Shown here: positions 12,230-25,100 of the stretch, piece by piece
Layout of the letters: every line of letters begins with the position of its first letter
Position numbering within the stretch: position 1 is the first letter of the stretch
From: Rutidosis leptorrhynchoides
Lineage: Eukaryota; Streptophyta; Magnoliopsida; Asterales; Asteraceae
Length of the DNA: 64,000 nt
Reading direction: 5' to 3'
Assembly (NCBI RefSeq): GCF_046630445.1
Contig: NC_092341.1
Location: 262,001,001 to 262,065,000 of the forward strand
Made by a program: the position numbers and the translations under genes
Notes under the pieces: generated by a model
The model's input: only the letters and a program-made list of their open reading frames with translations
The model's database searches: none
Told to the model about the DNA's origin: nothing

Positions 12230-14062
12230 GAACGTTGCTTGTCCTCAAGCAATACAGTCTTGAAATAAAACACACTAGAATCACTTCTTTATTCTTCACA
12301 CTTTGTACATCAGTGATTTTGATACGGCGGTATAAACAATGATAGTAGCATTTGTGGTTTACAGTCCCACATGACTATGAAAATTTAGATCCGTTAGGAA
12401 ATTGGATCTTTATAAAAACATTTGATCTTTTGAAAATTCATGCTAGATTTTACCCTAGACAGGTTTTCCGGAATAACCCTTCACCGGTGTTTGCAAAATA
12501 TTTTTGTGGGTTGGTGGGTTTCAGATTTGATAATTTTAGCTCAAAACTTATGGTTTTGTTTCACCCACTTGCTAACCTTGTATTAGGAAAGCAACACGTC
12601 CAGTTTACTTGTCCCGTATATTACCTTTCGGTAAACTACCGTCCGGTTGTAAAGGAAAGCGATGAACAAGCAACTGTTAAGGCAATGTCCCGTGACATGC
12701 TTTTGATTATGGTCTTTAACGTGTCGGATGCAATACTATCCTTTGTAGGAGCAATAGTAAAGATCACCCTATAGTTTTTCGGTCTTGGCAAAAGGTCCTG
12801 TCTTCGACCAATATGCAACCACCGTTCTTACGGTTGACACCCGATTTGGTTCAGGTGACCTAATGAATTCTAGGTGAATTCCTAGGATTTTACGTTCAAT
12901 GGTAATGAACGCATTGAAAATGGGTTTTCAGAAAACAAATCGGTTTATAATTTGATCAAAATATTTTCTCGTTCAAGCTCGAGTTTAGATATCATTGAAT
13001 TCCATGAGTTTGTAATTCTCAATCTTTAAGGTCAATCTCAAGGATTGAGTAATATCAGGCTTAAAAGCTGATTTTTAATCTTTTAAGGAGATTATCCTTT
13101 CTGGGGATCTGATTCATTAGTCTTATCAAGCTAATTTGCACAGTGCCTCCCCATTGTACGAGATAAATCCTTCTCATGGTTAGGATAAATCTGACCACTT
13201 GGCGACCCTGTTTTATGCTGAGGTCCGTGGATTTCATGCTGATTTTAGAGATGACTTTTCTAGATTTTTCGTCAACCTACAGCTGGTCTGGACGACAACT
13301 TCCTGACCTAAATCAAGAAGCGCGTGTCTTTTTCGGAAGACTTTACTTCCTTTTAATGATGGAATTGATTCATCGTGTAGATCCATCTTTTCTTTCAAAT
13401 ATATTACAATAAACCGGGTAAAACTGTTAATTAAGTCCAAAACAAAAGCACCTGCAATAACTTTACAGAAACATGTGATAGATAGTTTTTAATTGAATAA
13501 CTTGGTACATTCTCCCCACACTTAGTTTCTTTCTTTGCCTTTTTATTCTTCTTTATTCCTTTTTAAATGAATTCAAGCGTTTTGGGTTGTTTCTCAATTT
13601 ATGTCCTCGAGGTAACGATAATTTCGGTATTAACACCTAGTTTTCACCGTTCATAAATATATATAAACATGATTTTAAATTCATTTAGTTTAAAATTTTT
13701 CAAATTTTCATAAAATTTAGAAAATAAGCCAAGTATAAACCTGAGAGAATTTATAACCCTTCCCCACACTTGAGATCATGCAATGCCCTCATTTGCATGA
13801 AATCAGACTCTAATTATAAATTCATGAGGGTGATTAGTGTAGAAAAGTGATTGAAAATACTCAGTTTGTAATTATAAAGCTCGTCGAATGATAGATGGCG
13901 CGGCTCATCGTTCATTCCTTCTTGTTTTATCACACATATTTTTCTTCAAAAACGGTTGCTTTTCTGAACTGTTTGCTAATCTTTAAAAATGCGTCTTTTA
14001 CCCTAATTTATTATGCATGTTTATTAACGAGTTATGTATTAACCCGAACCCCGAATTTAACA
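12230..14062. other. Non-coding 3' internal region of the non-autonomous Athila-like element
   Basis: This is DNA between the ORF stop and the PPT. Open frames on both strands here (for example 12352-12774 plus and 12636-12818 minus) overlap each other and have no recognisable domain, so I treat them as chance. The only structure seen is the three extra PPT-like AAGTGTGGGG cores. Confidence 0.55.
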
Positions 14063-15166
14063 TTAAGTGGGGTTAGACTTCCCCACACTTAGCTGACGAC
14101 ATGTGAAGTCGGTGGAATAAGTTCCACGAATTAAAATAGTGAGCCAGTTATTTGCATCTCGGGTGGTATATATTATATCAATAGGTTTAGAGTTTAGACT
14201 CACCCGATCGTCACTACTTAATTCTTTTTTAAGTGTAGCTTTTAGTAAATGGATATGTCTCTTTTCTGGTTCTTGGTCAAATGGATCGATATATATCGAC
14301 ATACATATTTCTATAGGGTGGACAATTCCTAATATTTCCTTCCGTTTATTCTCGGGATCAAAGTTTTCACCTCTATTACCCAATTGGGTGAAATCTGAGG
14401 TGTCATTATCTATTACAGCTCGTAGTTCATCTTCGGTAGATGACTCTTCTATAGATAATATTGGGTTGGAAGGTTGTGGAATGGTGAAGTTCGGTTTGGT
14501 CTCGGGGTTAAAATTTTCAACGTTATCGTTTTCCCAAGAGTACCAATTTGTCACCCTTATTTCTTCTTCATCATTCATTGATGGATTGATGATTTTGTCG
14601 GTAGAGGCTAATGTGTCGATATGTTGTGAATTTGGTAAGACTGAATAAAAAGTATCATCGGGGTAGTTGGTGATTTCTGAGCTCTCGAATTCATCAAAAT
14701 TCGATGATATGGGATTTTTTTGAACATGTCTCCTCAGATCAACAGGTGTGTAATTTGATAGAGTTTCAGCTTGCCAGTTTACAAACTCTCTCATTTGTTC
14801 AGTTTGAGCATCGAGTTCTTCGAGTTTGATTTTTATAATGTTTAAAGAATTTTCGGACACGTAATTTTCCTCGTCTTCTGGTTGTTGACTTTGGATATAT
14901 TCTTGGGAATAATCCCAATTTGAATTGTGTTCTTTGTAATCGTTCCATTCAGGTTCCGTGGGTGCGTAATTTTCCATAGGAACGTAATAGTAACATTCCC
15001 ATGTTGAGTGATAATCTCCACAGATTTCACAACCAGTTATTGTTTCGTCGTTCGCGATCCAAGATTGACCGAATGAATTGTTATCAACACTCGTTTGAGG
15101 GTATTGATTTAATTGATTTTGGAGTTCAAAAAGAGTTTCCAAGGCCCTGTTTTCAAAATTTTCCAT
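14063..15166 (-). CDS. Acidic 367-aa protein with Athila-type zinc knuckle
   Basis: The single long ORF of the non-autonomous element, starting at ATG 15166. Residues about 45-57 read CEICGDYHSTWEC, spaced CX2CX3HX4C. This is the knuckle type of Athila gag (compare the decayed copy at 4740-4782), not the common CX2CX4HX4C. The rest is acidic and Ser/Asn/Glu-rich, without the gag capsid core seen at 4780-5757. A weak helical stretch lies around residues 108-135 (IIKIKLEELDAQTEQMREFV). The frame is free of stops. It could be a gag remnant kept because it binds element RNA, or a fossil that is simply young. No function is proven. Confidence 0.7.
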   Translation of the reverse strand: MENFENRALETLFELQNQLNQYPQTSVDNNSFGQSWIANDETITGCEICGDYHSTWECYYYVPMENYAPTEPEWNDYKEHNSNWDYSQEYIQSQQPEDEENYVSENSLNIIKIKLEELDAQTEQMREFVNWQAETLSNYTPVDLRRHVQKNPISSNFDEFESSEITNYPDDTFYSVLPNSQHIDTLASTDKIINPSMNDEEEIRVTNWYSWENDNVENFNPETKPNFTIPQPSNPILSIEESSTEDELRAVIDNDTSDFTQLGNRGENFDPENKRKEILGIVHPIEICMSIYIDPFDQEPEKRHIHLLKATLKKELSSDDRVSLNSKPIDIIYTTRDANNWLTILIRGTYSTDFTCRQLSVGKSNPT

Positions 15167-16350
15167 TTTATTGCGATGGACAAATTTTTAGCTACAATGT
15201 GGTGCGTTCACTAATTATCCTATTAGTTATAAAAATAGAAAAACTTATATAAGTTGTCCAATTAATAGACTTTTCTGCTTTTGCCCACGTTTCGAATAGC
15301 CAAAAGATGTAGCAGGGAGCCAGGCACCTTTAAATCGGAAAAGCCACAACTCAGCCACTAACAAATCCAACTATTACTACGAAGCAGAAAATTGTCAACG
15401 TCCATTAATTTAACCACTTAAATAATTTTTCTTTCTGTTTGAGATATTAGATAAGAAATAGAGAAAATTTCTAAGTCCTAAAAACTAAAGCGTCGAGAAA
15501 TAAGAAAGAAAAAGAATGCGCGTCGAAAAACGTCAAAAAAATAAAAATAAGAAAATAACGCGTCGTAACTTAAAAAGGAATTAAAAACTAAGAATTAAAA
15601 GTTGCGTCTAAAAATATTAAAGCTTAAAAGAAAAACTATATCCTAAATGGTAATAACTTAAAAAGGTACTAAAATATAAAAACGGCGTCGCAAAATTCTA
15701 AAGCACCTAAATCTTAGTCTAAAGAAAAAGCACTTAAGGGATTTTACGGCAAAGCCTAAAAATCTAGAAGTAAAAATAACTATGGCAAAAACTAAGTTTA
15801 AAACTAAATATGAGCTAAAAATACAAATATTACGCTAAAACAATTAAAAAGGGACAAAATATAAAAATATACAAAAAGTTGTAAAAATTACAATTTTTAT
15901 AAAAATATTATTTTTATTTTATTTATTAAAACTATTAATTTTATAATTTAATTAAACTTAATAAACTAAATATACAAATTAATTAAAACTTAAATTAAAT
16001 ACTAAATTAATTAAATATTTAACCCTAATACAAATTAATTAATAATAATTAATAATACTCCGTAATTAATGCAGATTAGGGTTCTGTGTGGCTCGTGTCA
16101 GACGGCTCCGCGAGTCGCGGTTTTCAAGGCAGCAAACCCCGCGAGTCGCGGGGTTCGAAAATTCAGATTACAGGCAGTTTCGTTTCAGTTTTCGACGTAG
16201 TTTTATTTATATATATTATTTAATTTTCTGTTTTTAATTTAATTAAAATATTTATATAATTTAAATAAAACTTATATTTTAAAAACTTAAATAAAAATAG
16301 AACTACTTTATAATTTTAAAAATATCTTAAAAATAGATTTATATATATTT

Positions 16351-16382
<32 letters not shown>

Positions 16383-16455
16383 GGAGGATTTTATATTGTT
16401 TTTCTAAAAATATATTTATACAAATATATATTAAAAATATAGCGTTTCGCCAAGT
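15167..16455 (-). other. Leader of the non-autonomous Athila-like element
   Basis: About 1.3 kb between PBS and ORF, very A/T-rich with many CGTCG words. It contains a T run at 16356-16381 on the plus strand and two GC-rich inverted repeats (16108-16120 and 16137-16153) of the same kind as in the LTR. No ORF is credible. Confidence 0.6.
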
Positions 16456-16473
16456 TCCCCGGCAGCGGCGCCA
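16456..16473 (-). other. Primer binding site of the non-autonomous Athila-like element
   Basis: Minus strand TGGCGCCGCTGCCGGGGA, six bases from the 5' LTR. Same class as the PBS at 5867-5884. Confidence 0.85.
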
Positions 16474-16479
16474 AAAACT

Positions 16480-18322
16480 TGATGATGTAGCGTGAGGGTA
16501 CGAAATAGTAGTATTTTTAATACAAAATACTACAAAATATGACACAAGTTTTATTAATTTACGGATGGGATATACCTAAACCTTGCTACAACACTATAGG
16601 CAGTGTACCTAATCGTAGAGTAGTATAGTTTTTAGTAAGTCCGGTTCGTTCCACAGGGAGCGGGCTTATTGCACACTATATTTTTAAACAACTATATTTG
16701 TACAAAATATATATAATTATATAAAATAATATATAAAAGGGGGTTTACCGTTTAATGACCGGTTTGTCGATTTATATTTTAAGCGAAGCGTATAGTAAAT
16801 GTTGATATTTAAATAACAATAAAATAAATAATCATAATTAAAATGACAATAAATAAAAGTACGAGGAAATATGAAATAAAATATATTATGCTTATTTAAA
16901 CATCCGTAACCATGATGGTTGACGTGTTGATTTTAGTTTTATGCCCATGGGTTAATTGTCCTTTGTCCTGGATTATTTAATATGTCCGTCTGGTTTTCGT
17001 CCATAACAGTCCATCAGTCATAAATATAAAGTGCGAATGTCCTCGTCAAATTATTATTATACCCGAAGTTAAATATTCCAACTAATTGGGGATTCGAATT
17101 GTAACAAGGTTTTAATACTTTGTTTAATGAATACACCAGGTTATCGACTGCGTGTAAACCAAGGTTTTACTACTTTGTTAACAATTACACCAATTACCCT
17201 TGAATGTAATTTCACCCCTGTTTTAATTATTCTAGTGGCTATTAATCCATTCCCGTGTCCGGTTAAATAAACGATTATTCGTACATATAAATACCCCGCC
17301 CATCGTGTCCGATTGAGTGTATATGGTAATTTATAGGGACGCCCAATTGTAGATCTTTATATTAACATTAACAAACTATCATTTAGTTAAACAAATATAA
17401 AGCCCATTAATAGCCCATAGTCTAATTTCCACAAGTGTCTTTCTTTTGTCCAAACCCCAATTATGGTACAAAGCCCAATTGCCCAATTTTAGTAATTAGC
17501 CCAACATCATGATTACTTCATTTTAAATAAGCATAATAATAACTTAGCTACGAGACATTAATTTAAAAAGGAGAACATAGCTTACATTGATTATTTATCG
17601 CGTAGTGTTACACGGACAGAGTTTCGACTTCAAAAACCCGTAAAATAACCTTTACATAACCCGAACTAATCTAATATAACACTAATCTATACTATATATA
17701 TATATTTATTTATTTATTATCTTATGGAGTATTATTATTATTATTATTATATATTACTCGGCAGAATTCGCGACCTTTTATAGGGATTCTGAAATTTCTG
17801 TGCTCCGCGAGTCGCGGCACTTTTGGCCTTCCAGCTCCGCAAGTCGCGGAGGTTCCAAAACCAGCCCACAAGTTTAAGATCCAAGGCTGCCGACGGTTTT
17901 TATTTAAATATATATAATATATAAATAATTTTTATAATTATTTATATATTATATTATATTTATATACATAGTAGACTCGTAATTTTTTTTTCGTTGCGTC
18001 GAGCGTTGAGAGTTGGTTCATGTACCGGTTCCGAATTTTCGAACGTCCTTGCGTACGCTGAGATATTTTGTACTTTGCGTTTCGTAACTTGTACTCTTGT
18101 CATTTTTAGACGTTCCTTATCAATAAATTGAACCTTTTTAATTGTATCTTGTACTTTTGAGCTTTTTGGACCTTTGCGTCTTCAATTCGTTGTTTTCGCA
18201 TTTTGTCTTCGCACTTATTTAATATAAATGAATATTACATGAAAATGGAACAATTTCAACTGAAATCTTTACATATCGGAGGGATATTGATACTAAATAT
18301 ATGTTCATTTGGAGCACTATCA
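16480..18322 (-). repeat. 5' LTR of the non-autonomous Athila-like element
   Basis: This 1843-bp LTR pairs with 10370-12214. TATA box at 17774-17784 (minus) and GC-rich inverted repeat at 17805-17817. Ends are TG...CA, followed by the right CAGAA duplication. Confidence 0.95.
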
Positions 18323-18412
18323 CAGAAAATGCCTTTATTTGTGAAGAATGCAGTTTTTTCTTCGTCAACTTCTGCCATTGGGATTTGTTGGTAATCCCTG
18401 TATGCATCCAGG
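18323..18412 (-). pseudogene. Middle fragment of the Tat RT between the two nested elements
   Basis: Ninety bases that are nothing but Tat RT coding sequence. On the minus strand they encode DAYRDYQQIPMAEVDEEKTA and FFTNKGIF, the palm segment that belongs between the piece at 28227 and the piece ending at 10369. They are bounded on each side by a target duplication (CCAGG at 18408-18412, CAGAA at 18323-18327). Confidence 0.92.
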
Positions 18413-19076
18413 TGTAACGACACGGATTTTTCCGATCATTTTATACCTATGAGATTAATATTTACATAAATTAAACCTTACCAACATGATAAGCAATCCA
18501 AATTGTTGAGACTTGTGTTTTTGAAAAGAGTTTTACACAACGTTTGAACGTCCAATTTGACCGATGATATCACGAACTATATAACATACGATAATTATAC
18601 GTTTGTGTATATATATGTATTTATATATATTTAACATGATTTAAGGATGGTTTAACATCTCATTGTGTACTAATGACAATGAGTTATAAGTATATTTTGA
18701 AACTACTAACTTAAGTTTTCAAAACGATAACTATACGTAACGTTCTTTGACTTAAAACTTATAATGTTTATACATGTATCGTATAGATATGTATTTAATC
18801 ACTTTTAAAGGGCTTTTATACATAAAATAATATAAGTATATTTACAAAAGATAGCTATATTTGAATCCTCGTTCCGTTTCCTCAAGATTTCTATACGTAT
18901 ATCTAGGGTATATGTACCCGTATCATACCCAGCTTCTATACGTATTTACTATTGGTATATACACATCAAATCAACATCCTAATCAACATTATTACTGCCC
19001 TAGATATGAGGTAACTAGGATTTGTCAAGTAGCATGAATTATTAGTAAGAAAACAAAATTAGGAATCCTTTTCTTT

Positions 19077-19086
19077 CTTTATAAAC
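19077..19086 (+). promoter_or_regulatory. Candidate TATA box in LTR
   Basis: CTTTATAAAC, conserved in the partner LTR at 25968-25977 and followed by pyrimidine-rich sequence suited to a transcript start. Confidence 0.5.
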
Positions 19087-20348
19087 TAAAAACGTTTTTA
19101 TGAATGAACACCATTTCTTCACTCCATTTTCTCATACCTACACCCTCATTTCTCTCTCAAAATACTCCCAACTTCATACTTGATCATCTCCAAGCATTTT
19201 CCCCATCATTTAGCTTCAATTACAAGCCTTAAACACCATAAGAAAACTCTTTCAAGAACATATCAAAATAACCACCCATTTGAAGAAGTATACTTCCAAC
19301 CTTTTGATCTAAATCCACCACTCTTTGATTCCAAGATTTTTTCTTATCTCTTACAGTAACTTTGTCCAGGTAACTTGAGGTAGTAACCTTGTTCATAATT
19401 TTATTCGATTCATATTTATATAGCTATCTTATTTTATGTTGTAAAATTTTAACAACAAGAACATAGTTTGAATGATTTCAAACTTATTTGCAAACTAAAT
19501 AGATCCTTCTAACTTAACTTTTAAAACACTTCAAGACCTGTAATATATCATAATGATATGCTAACTTAACAAGATATAACTTGGTTTTACAAAGAACATC
19601 TTAAAAACTGAATCTACATCGTCGGAGTGCAACCGGGGGCTGTTTTGGGTTGGATAATTAAAAACCATCTTGAACTTTGAATTGGAAGTTCATGTTCTGG
19701 AAAAATGATATTTCTTATGAATATGTTAACACATAAAAATTTCATGGTTTAACTCAAAGTGTAAGTATTTTTAGAAAAATGATCATTAAATGTTGTTTTT
19801 ATGATGGAAAATGATCACTTTCATAAGTTTCATCAAAGTTTGGCCTATAACCTGTGATTTCGAATACAAACTAAGGTATTTTCAGTTCATATTCTTAAAA
19901 TTTGACTCGATCCAAGGAAGTGGCAAGTTGAACCAACAAAAACGGAGTTGTAATGAAGAAACTACGACTAAAACAAGATTGGGTATCCGAAGCTAGTTTA
20001 GCTACGAAAATATTTGGAGAAAAATTAAATTAATCATATCTTTTCTAATTAATATAATATTTTATATATATAATTACTTATGATTTGATTTTATATATTT
20101 CAGGACCACCCGTAAACAACACGAGAAGATTAATCATAAGACCTCATGATTGTACGCAACACGTCATTTGACAACACAGTACTTTATGTACGCAACACGT
20201 CATTTGACAACATGGTACCATGGGTCGAGATTAATTCTGATCAATACGAATACGATGGGGTCTTTATTTATTTTATTGAGCAGCTAATTGTGGACCACTA
20301 ACATCGGACTGCTAACTATGGACTAATAAAACATTAAAAGTATTATAA

Positions 20349-20351
<3 letters not shown>

Positions 20352-20424
<73 letters not shown>
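20352..20424. repeat. (TA)n microsatellite in LTR
   Basis: About 73 bp of pure TA. The partner LTR has about 86 bp at 27243-27328. Confidence 0.95.
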
Positions 20425-20427
<3 letters not shown>

Positions 20428-21327
20428 ACGATTATTTGAAAAGAAAATATGTTGATATATTATATATATATGGTTAGGTTCATGATATCTATCGAAGACC
20501 AAGTCGTGTTAAATACCTTCAAGGCAAAAGTGAGTTTCATTACTCCCTTTTTATATATATTTTTGGGCTGAGAATGCATGCACTGTTTTATAACTGTTTT
20601 ATGAAATGGACACAAGTACTAAAAACATATTCTACGTTGAGTTGTACCACTTTGCATATTTTTCCCTAATAGCTTGGTAACTACCATTTACATGCGGTAT
20701 TGTAAACGCGAATCCTGTTGATAGATCTATCGGGCCTGACAACCCCAACCGGACTGGACGACCAGTATTCAACGGTTGCACAGTACTTCGTTTTCAGTGA
20801 CTACACTTGGTACAGTGTAGTGAGATTTCATAATAAAGGGAATATGCGACGTTGATTAAATGTTAAGTATGGTTACCAAGTGCTCAACCACTTAGAATAT
20901 TTTTATTAAAACGTTTATGTATATGAAATCTTGTGGTCTATTACTATTACGGAAATGATTGATTATGATAAACTAATGAACTCACCAACCTTTTGGTTGA
21001 CACTTTAAAGCATGTTTATTCTCAGGTATTAAAGAAATCTCCCGCTGTGCATTAGCTCATTTTAAGGATATTACTTGGAGTCATTCATGACCTACTTTGA
21101 AAGACGTTGCATTCGAGTCGTTGAGTTCATCAAGATTAATATTAAGTCAATTATAGTTGGATGTAATATAAAATGGTATGCATGCCGTAAATTTTTGATG
21201 TAAAGAAAGTTTGTCTTTTAAAAACGAATGCAATGTTTGTAAAACGTATCATATAGAGGTCAAATACCTCGCGATATAATCAACTATTGTGAATCGTTTA
21301 TAATGTATATGAACGGGTCCTTTCAGT

Positions 21328-21341
21328 TGGTATCAGAGTGG
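21328..21341 (+). other. Primer binding site (tRNA-Met type)
   Basis: TGGTATCAGAGTGG two bases after the LTR. It matches the initiator tRNA-Met PBS of Tekay/chromovirus elements, with one or two changes from TGGTATCAGAGC. Confidence 0.8.
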
Positions 21342-21757
21342 TGGTCTTAGCGAACCAGGTCTGCATTAGTGTGTCTAACTGATAGTCGTAAAGATGCATT
21401 AGTGAGTCTGGACTTTGACCGTGTCTGCATGTCAAAAGTTTTGCTTATCATTTCGTGTTGAAAATTACCTGCTTATCATTCTTAGGGAATCATTTGCTTA
21501 TCATTCTTAGTCTAAACACATCTTACTGCATTGATTGCATGAATAGTGTATAGACAAAATTCATATCTTAGCGTATCTGCTAATTCATATCTTAGCGTAT
21601 CTGTTACAGTAAACTTTGCCTGGCATATTCTGTAAATTCCTCCGTAATCTATGAAATATTTTGTTCTATATATATAGATATTCTATGTAATTAGAATACC
21701 ATCCGATAGCCGGAAAAATCATTTCATATCGAAAAATCTTTTATTAAATCGTACGAA

Positions 21758-22192
21758 ATGGAATTCGTCATTAGTTCAAGTCCCTCGGATTCTGAAATGG
21801 AATCCCACTCAGGCTCCGAAAGCAGTGTGACTTGAATGGATCAACCAATCAGCCATCATCTATTCTGGATGAATTGGGGATGGGTTCATAGCCTCCTTAA
21901 TCATTGGAGACAAGAAGAAGGCGATCCTTTCCATCCACCACATTGCCCTCTTGGCGAAGAACCTGAAGCACTTACCGGCGAACCTGTCCGAAACACCATT
22001 TTCTCTCTCATTTCCAGAGTATCTCGTCACGATTATATACTACACCAAATTCTAGATCTTATTTATCCGCTCGTCCGAACCGACAATCACCCCGGTGTAA
22101 TAGAAGAAGTCAACGAGTTTCGCGCTCGGGTAGTGGCTTTGGAGAATATGTTGCAGAGGTTACAAACACCAGCAGCAGCACCCGCAGCATAA
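21758..22192 (+). pseudogene. Interrupted leader/gag-position ORF of the non-autonomous Tekay-like element
   Basis: The frame opens with ATG at 21758 and gives a short Ser/Glu-rich acidic peptide of 25 codons. It then meets a TGA at 21833-21835 and continues in the same frame for another 118 codons to a TAA at 22190. The second part has a hydrophobic helical core (FSLISRVSRHDYILHQILDL) and a putative coiled end (VIEEVNEFRARVVALENML). Several more in-frame stops follow, in proline-rich repeats, to about 22330. It does not resemble the gag of the intact Tekay element. Family unknown to me. Probably a decayed, element-specific protein. Confidence 0.5.
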
Positions 22193-25100
22193 CCAGTACC
22201 ACCATCATTAACGCCAATAGTACCATTATCACCCCCAACCACAACTGCATCATAAACCTCAACTTTACAATCTGTCCCACGAGCACCAATGTCATACGCT
22301 CTGTAGATACCAAAGAATACCAACAACAACAAACGATGAAGTATTGATTCATAATTTCATTGAAGAAACATTATGCGACGATTATGTAGTCTCTAAAGTC
22401 TTAGAAATTATCTACTCTAGCCCTAACCATAAATCAGATGAGTGAACCAAAATGATAGGAGGAAGAGTAGAAACCCTGACAAGAATGGTGCGTGATTTAC
22501 TTGTTTTACCAACAGCATCAGCAGTACCATTAGCATCACCAGCATAGTCACTGCCGTCAGCATTGTCAGAATTAGCAGCACCTATAACATCACAAGCTCC
22601 GTCAGTTCAAGAATCACCGTGGACATCATTACTAATCAACAACGCGTATAATGAAGTATTGATCACAGTAGTGAAATACTCTGTGAAGATTATGTAATCT
22701 CTAATGTTAGAGATTATTCATTTCTAACTCCAGCCTAAGATCAAATGAACTTAATTTAGTATTAATTCATCAAATCTGTATTACATCAGAAGAAAATATA
22801 CACATGTATATTTTCATAAAGACTGTAATAAATTTCTTTTGTACAAAATATTAATTGTGAATTTTTTTTTAACGGGTAGGTAATACTCAAGAGATATAGA
22901 AAATTCACAATTAATATATTACATTCTTCGAATCTGATTCAGCAATCATCAACTATACTCACTATTGTCATAACAATATACATTCTTTTATAGAAATCAA
23001 AATAACCATACTCATTCAAATTCAGTTACATATTCTGATTTTGAAATCGCAAAATTTAATTCGAGATATAGCCAAAAATCATCACTCTTAAATCCTTACA
23101 TCTTTCAAAGCTATACTTTGACTTCAAAACTGTGTTAGAACATCATAGGTATATTAACGATTACAATATGTGTCCAAACCCTTTGAAATTCCTGAAGACG
23201 CTTCAAATAATGAACAATCGAGATGATGTTCCAACCACATGTTACCCACAGTATACACCTGAAAAACTCTCGAAACTAAAGTCATAGTTTAACACGTATC
23301 CGTGTCAGACTCTTTGGCATTTATTAGCAAAAATGACCTTTCAATTCCTTACCAAAGTAGACAGTTGTGTCACAGCTCCACAAGTCAACTTCGACTTTTC
23401 AATTAAAACGGTCTTATTATAATCTCGATATATACGATGCCCTTTCGCCATCGTCATCGGAGAACCGTTTATGTCTCACCACATTAGCAATAAACTTACC
23501 AACAATTTCACTGATCTTTGATTTTCAGAAAAATCGATATATTCATTAGAACCCTATCATATACTCATCCGCACTTTGTAACAAGAATTGCCATACCAAT
23601 TATTGAGAATCAGTAATCAGTATTTTGAAATCTTGCAGCATGTCTACATCAACAGTTATATATACATATAATTTCTACCTCCAAGACTTACATACTTCGA
23701 ATGTGAAGTTTCTGAAAAATGCCTAAACTGCGAACTAGTTCTCGAAATTTTAAAAAATGCTGATGAAGCAGCAGAAACTGTCAACGATCTTAACAGTAAA
23801 AAGTTTGATGATAAAAAAAATAGTGTGTTGGCAAAACTCAGAAAAAGAGAAGGTTTGGAACTGGAAAACGGATTGAGCAAAGTATGAAGGAGGCTGTGGA
23901 CAAATCACAAAGACTAAACCTGCCTTCAAAGAATCTAAATGATTCAGTATCGTCATTATCAAATACCTTGCTCCTGACTCTAAACCCTTGTGGATAATAT
24001 TCTTCATCATCCTCTTATCTTAAATATTCTAAGATATCATCATATCTTTCATTATAAATATCCTCCATATTTTTGAAGATATTTTTATAACTATTCTTAA
24101 CTGAAATCTTTTATCTCTTCGCGATATCAGTGATACATTATAAAGGAAACTGTATTAGTTTCTAAATTCTGAAAAATTCGAATTTAAATTATGAATGTTT
24201 TTGAAGTAGTGTTGGGAACTGAAGCATGAGTTAGTATAATATAATGACACTTGATCAACGTGATTATATTACAGTAAGTCATGCTGAGTTTCTAATGGAA
24301 AGTGATGATTCACAGATTATAACGTCATCATGTGCCATGTTACACGACTCTTACATTCTACCTAATCTCCAAACATATCGAGAACATATTCTTTCTGATA
24401 ATTCTATCTTTTCTCTTGAATTTTGGTAATTTGACAAATCAAGATCGTGCCATTTCAATTTTACTCTTAGAACATTAACTATGTTCATTCCGAAATTCAT
24501 ATCTACGGAATCTGGACCATTATATACGGTGCTTAATCGCAAGAAGAGGAAATGAAAGAATGAAGCTCTGAAATAGAAATGGGAGTATAAATCGCAGCAA
24601 ATAGAATGGAGCATTAACTGTAGATGACAATGATTATAGAAGACAGAAGCAGGGACTTGAAAATATAAGGGAAGATATAAAGCTCAATGACAACCTGAAA
24701 ATTATAAACCATATATATCGATGCATATAGCAATATAAAGACACGGGAGAACTAAAAACACTATAAAACCAAGAGTATAGTAGAAGTAAATAGATTCTTC
24801 CGGCGGCAGATGAAAAAAAAGAACGACAGATATGAAAGTGAGGAGTATATCAAGAATCAGTACTGGATGGAGCATATTGACAAATACTTTAAAATATGAG
24901 TTGAGGGAGAAAGAATAGAAGGTGTGAGTTGTAAGGAAACGAAGATGGTGGATTTATAGTGAAGTACCAGACAGAACAATCAGGACAGATCATCGCATTT
25001 AACCAAAGAGGATTCTAATTTCCTTAATTATCGAAGAACCCAAATCTTATGACGAAGAATTCCTCTAAATCTGAATATCAACCGTGACTATGTCACTGGT

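Larger units (their letters stand above)
10370..18322 (-). mobile_element. Non-autonomous Athila-like LTR element, complete, nested in Tat RT
   Basis: A 7.95-kb element with two near-identical LTRs (10370-12214 and 16480-18322), an Athila-type PBS, a PPT, TG...CA ends and a perfect CAGAA duplication. It has no protease, RT, RNase H or integrase. The only sizeable coding frame is a 367-codon ORF with an Athila-style zinc knuckle. The layout fits the LARD or gag-only type of non-autonomous element. By eye the LTRs differ by five substitutions and one 2-bp change in a TA run, so the insertion is young. Proteins for its movement would have to come from an autonomous Athila relative. Confidence 0.92.
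18413..21325 (+). repeat. 5' LTR of the non-autonomous Tekay-like element
   Basis: This 2913-bp LTR starts TGTAACGACACGG and ends GGTCCTTTCA. It contains a TATA box (CTTTATAAAC, 19077-19086), a twice-repeated GTACGCAACACGTCATTTGA block (20152-20219) and a TA dinucleotide run (20352-20424). Confidence 0.95.

Noticed and set aside
12352..12774. 140-codon plus-strand ORF as a gene
   Set aside because: No domain, overlaps an ORF on the other strand, and lies in the non-coding tail of a non-autonomous element.
14139..14648. 169-codon plus-strand ORF
   Set aside because: Antisense shadow of the zinc-knuckle ORF of the non-autonomous element.
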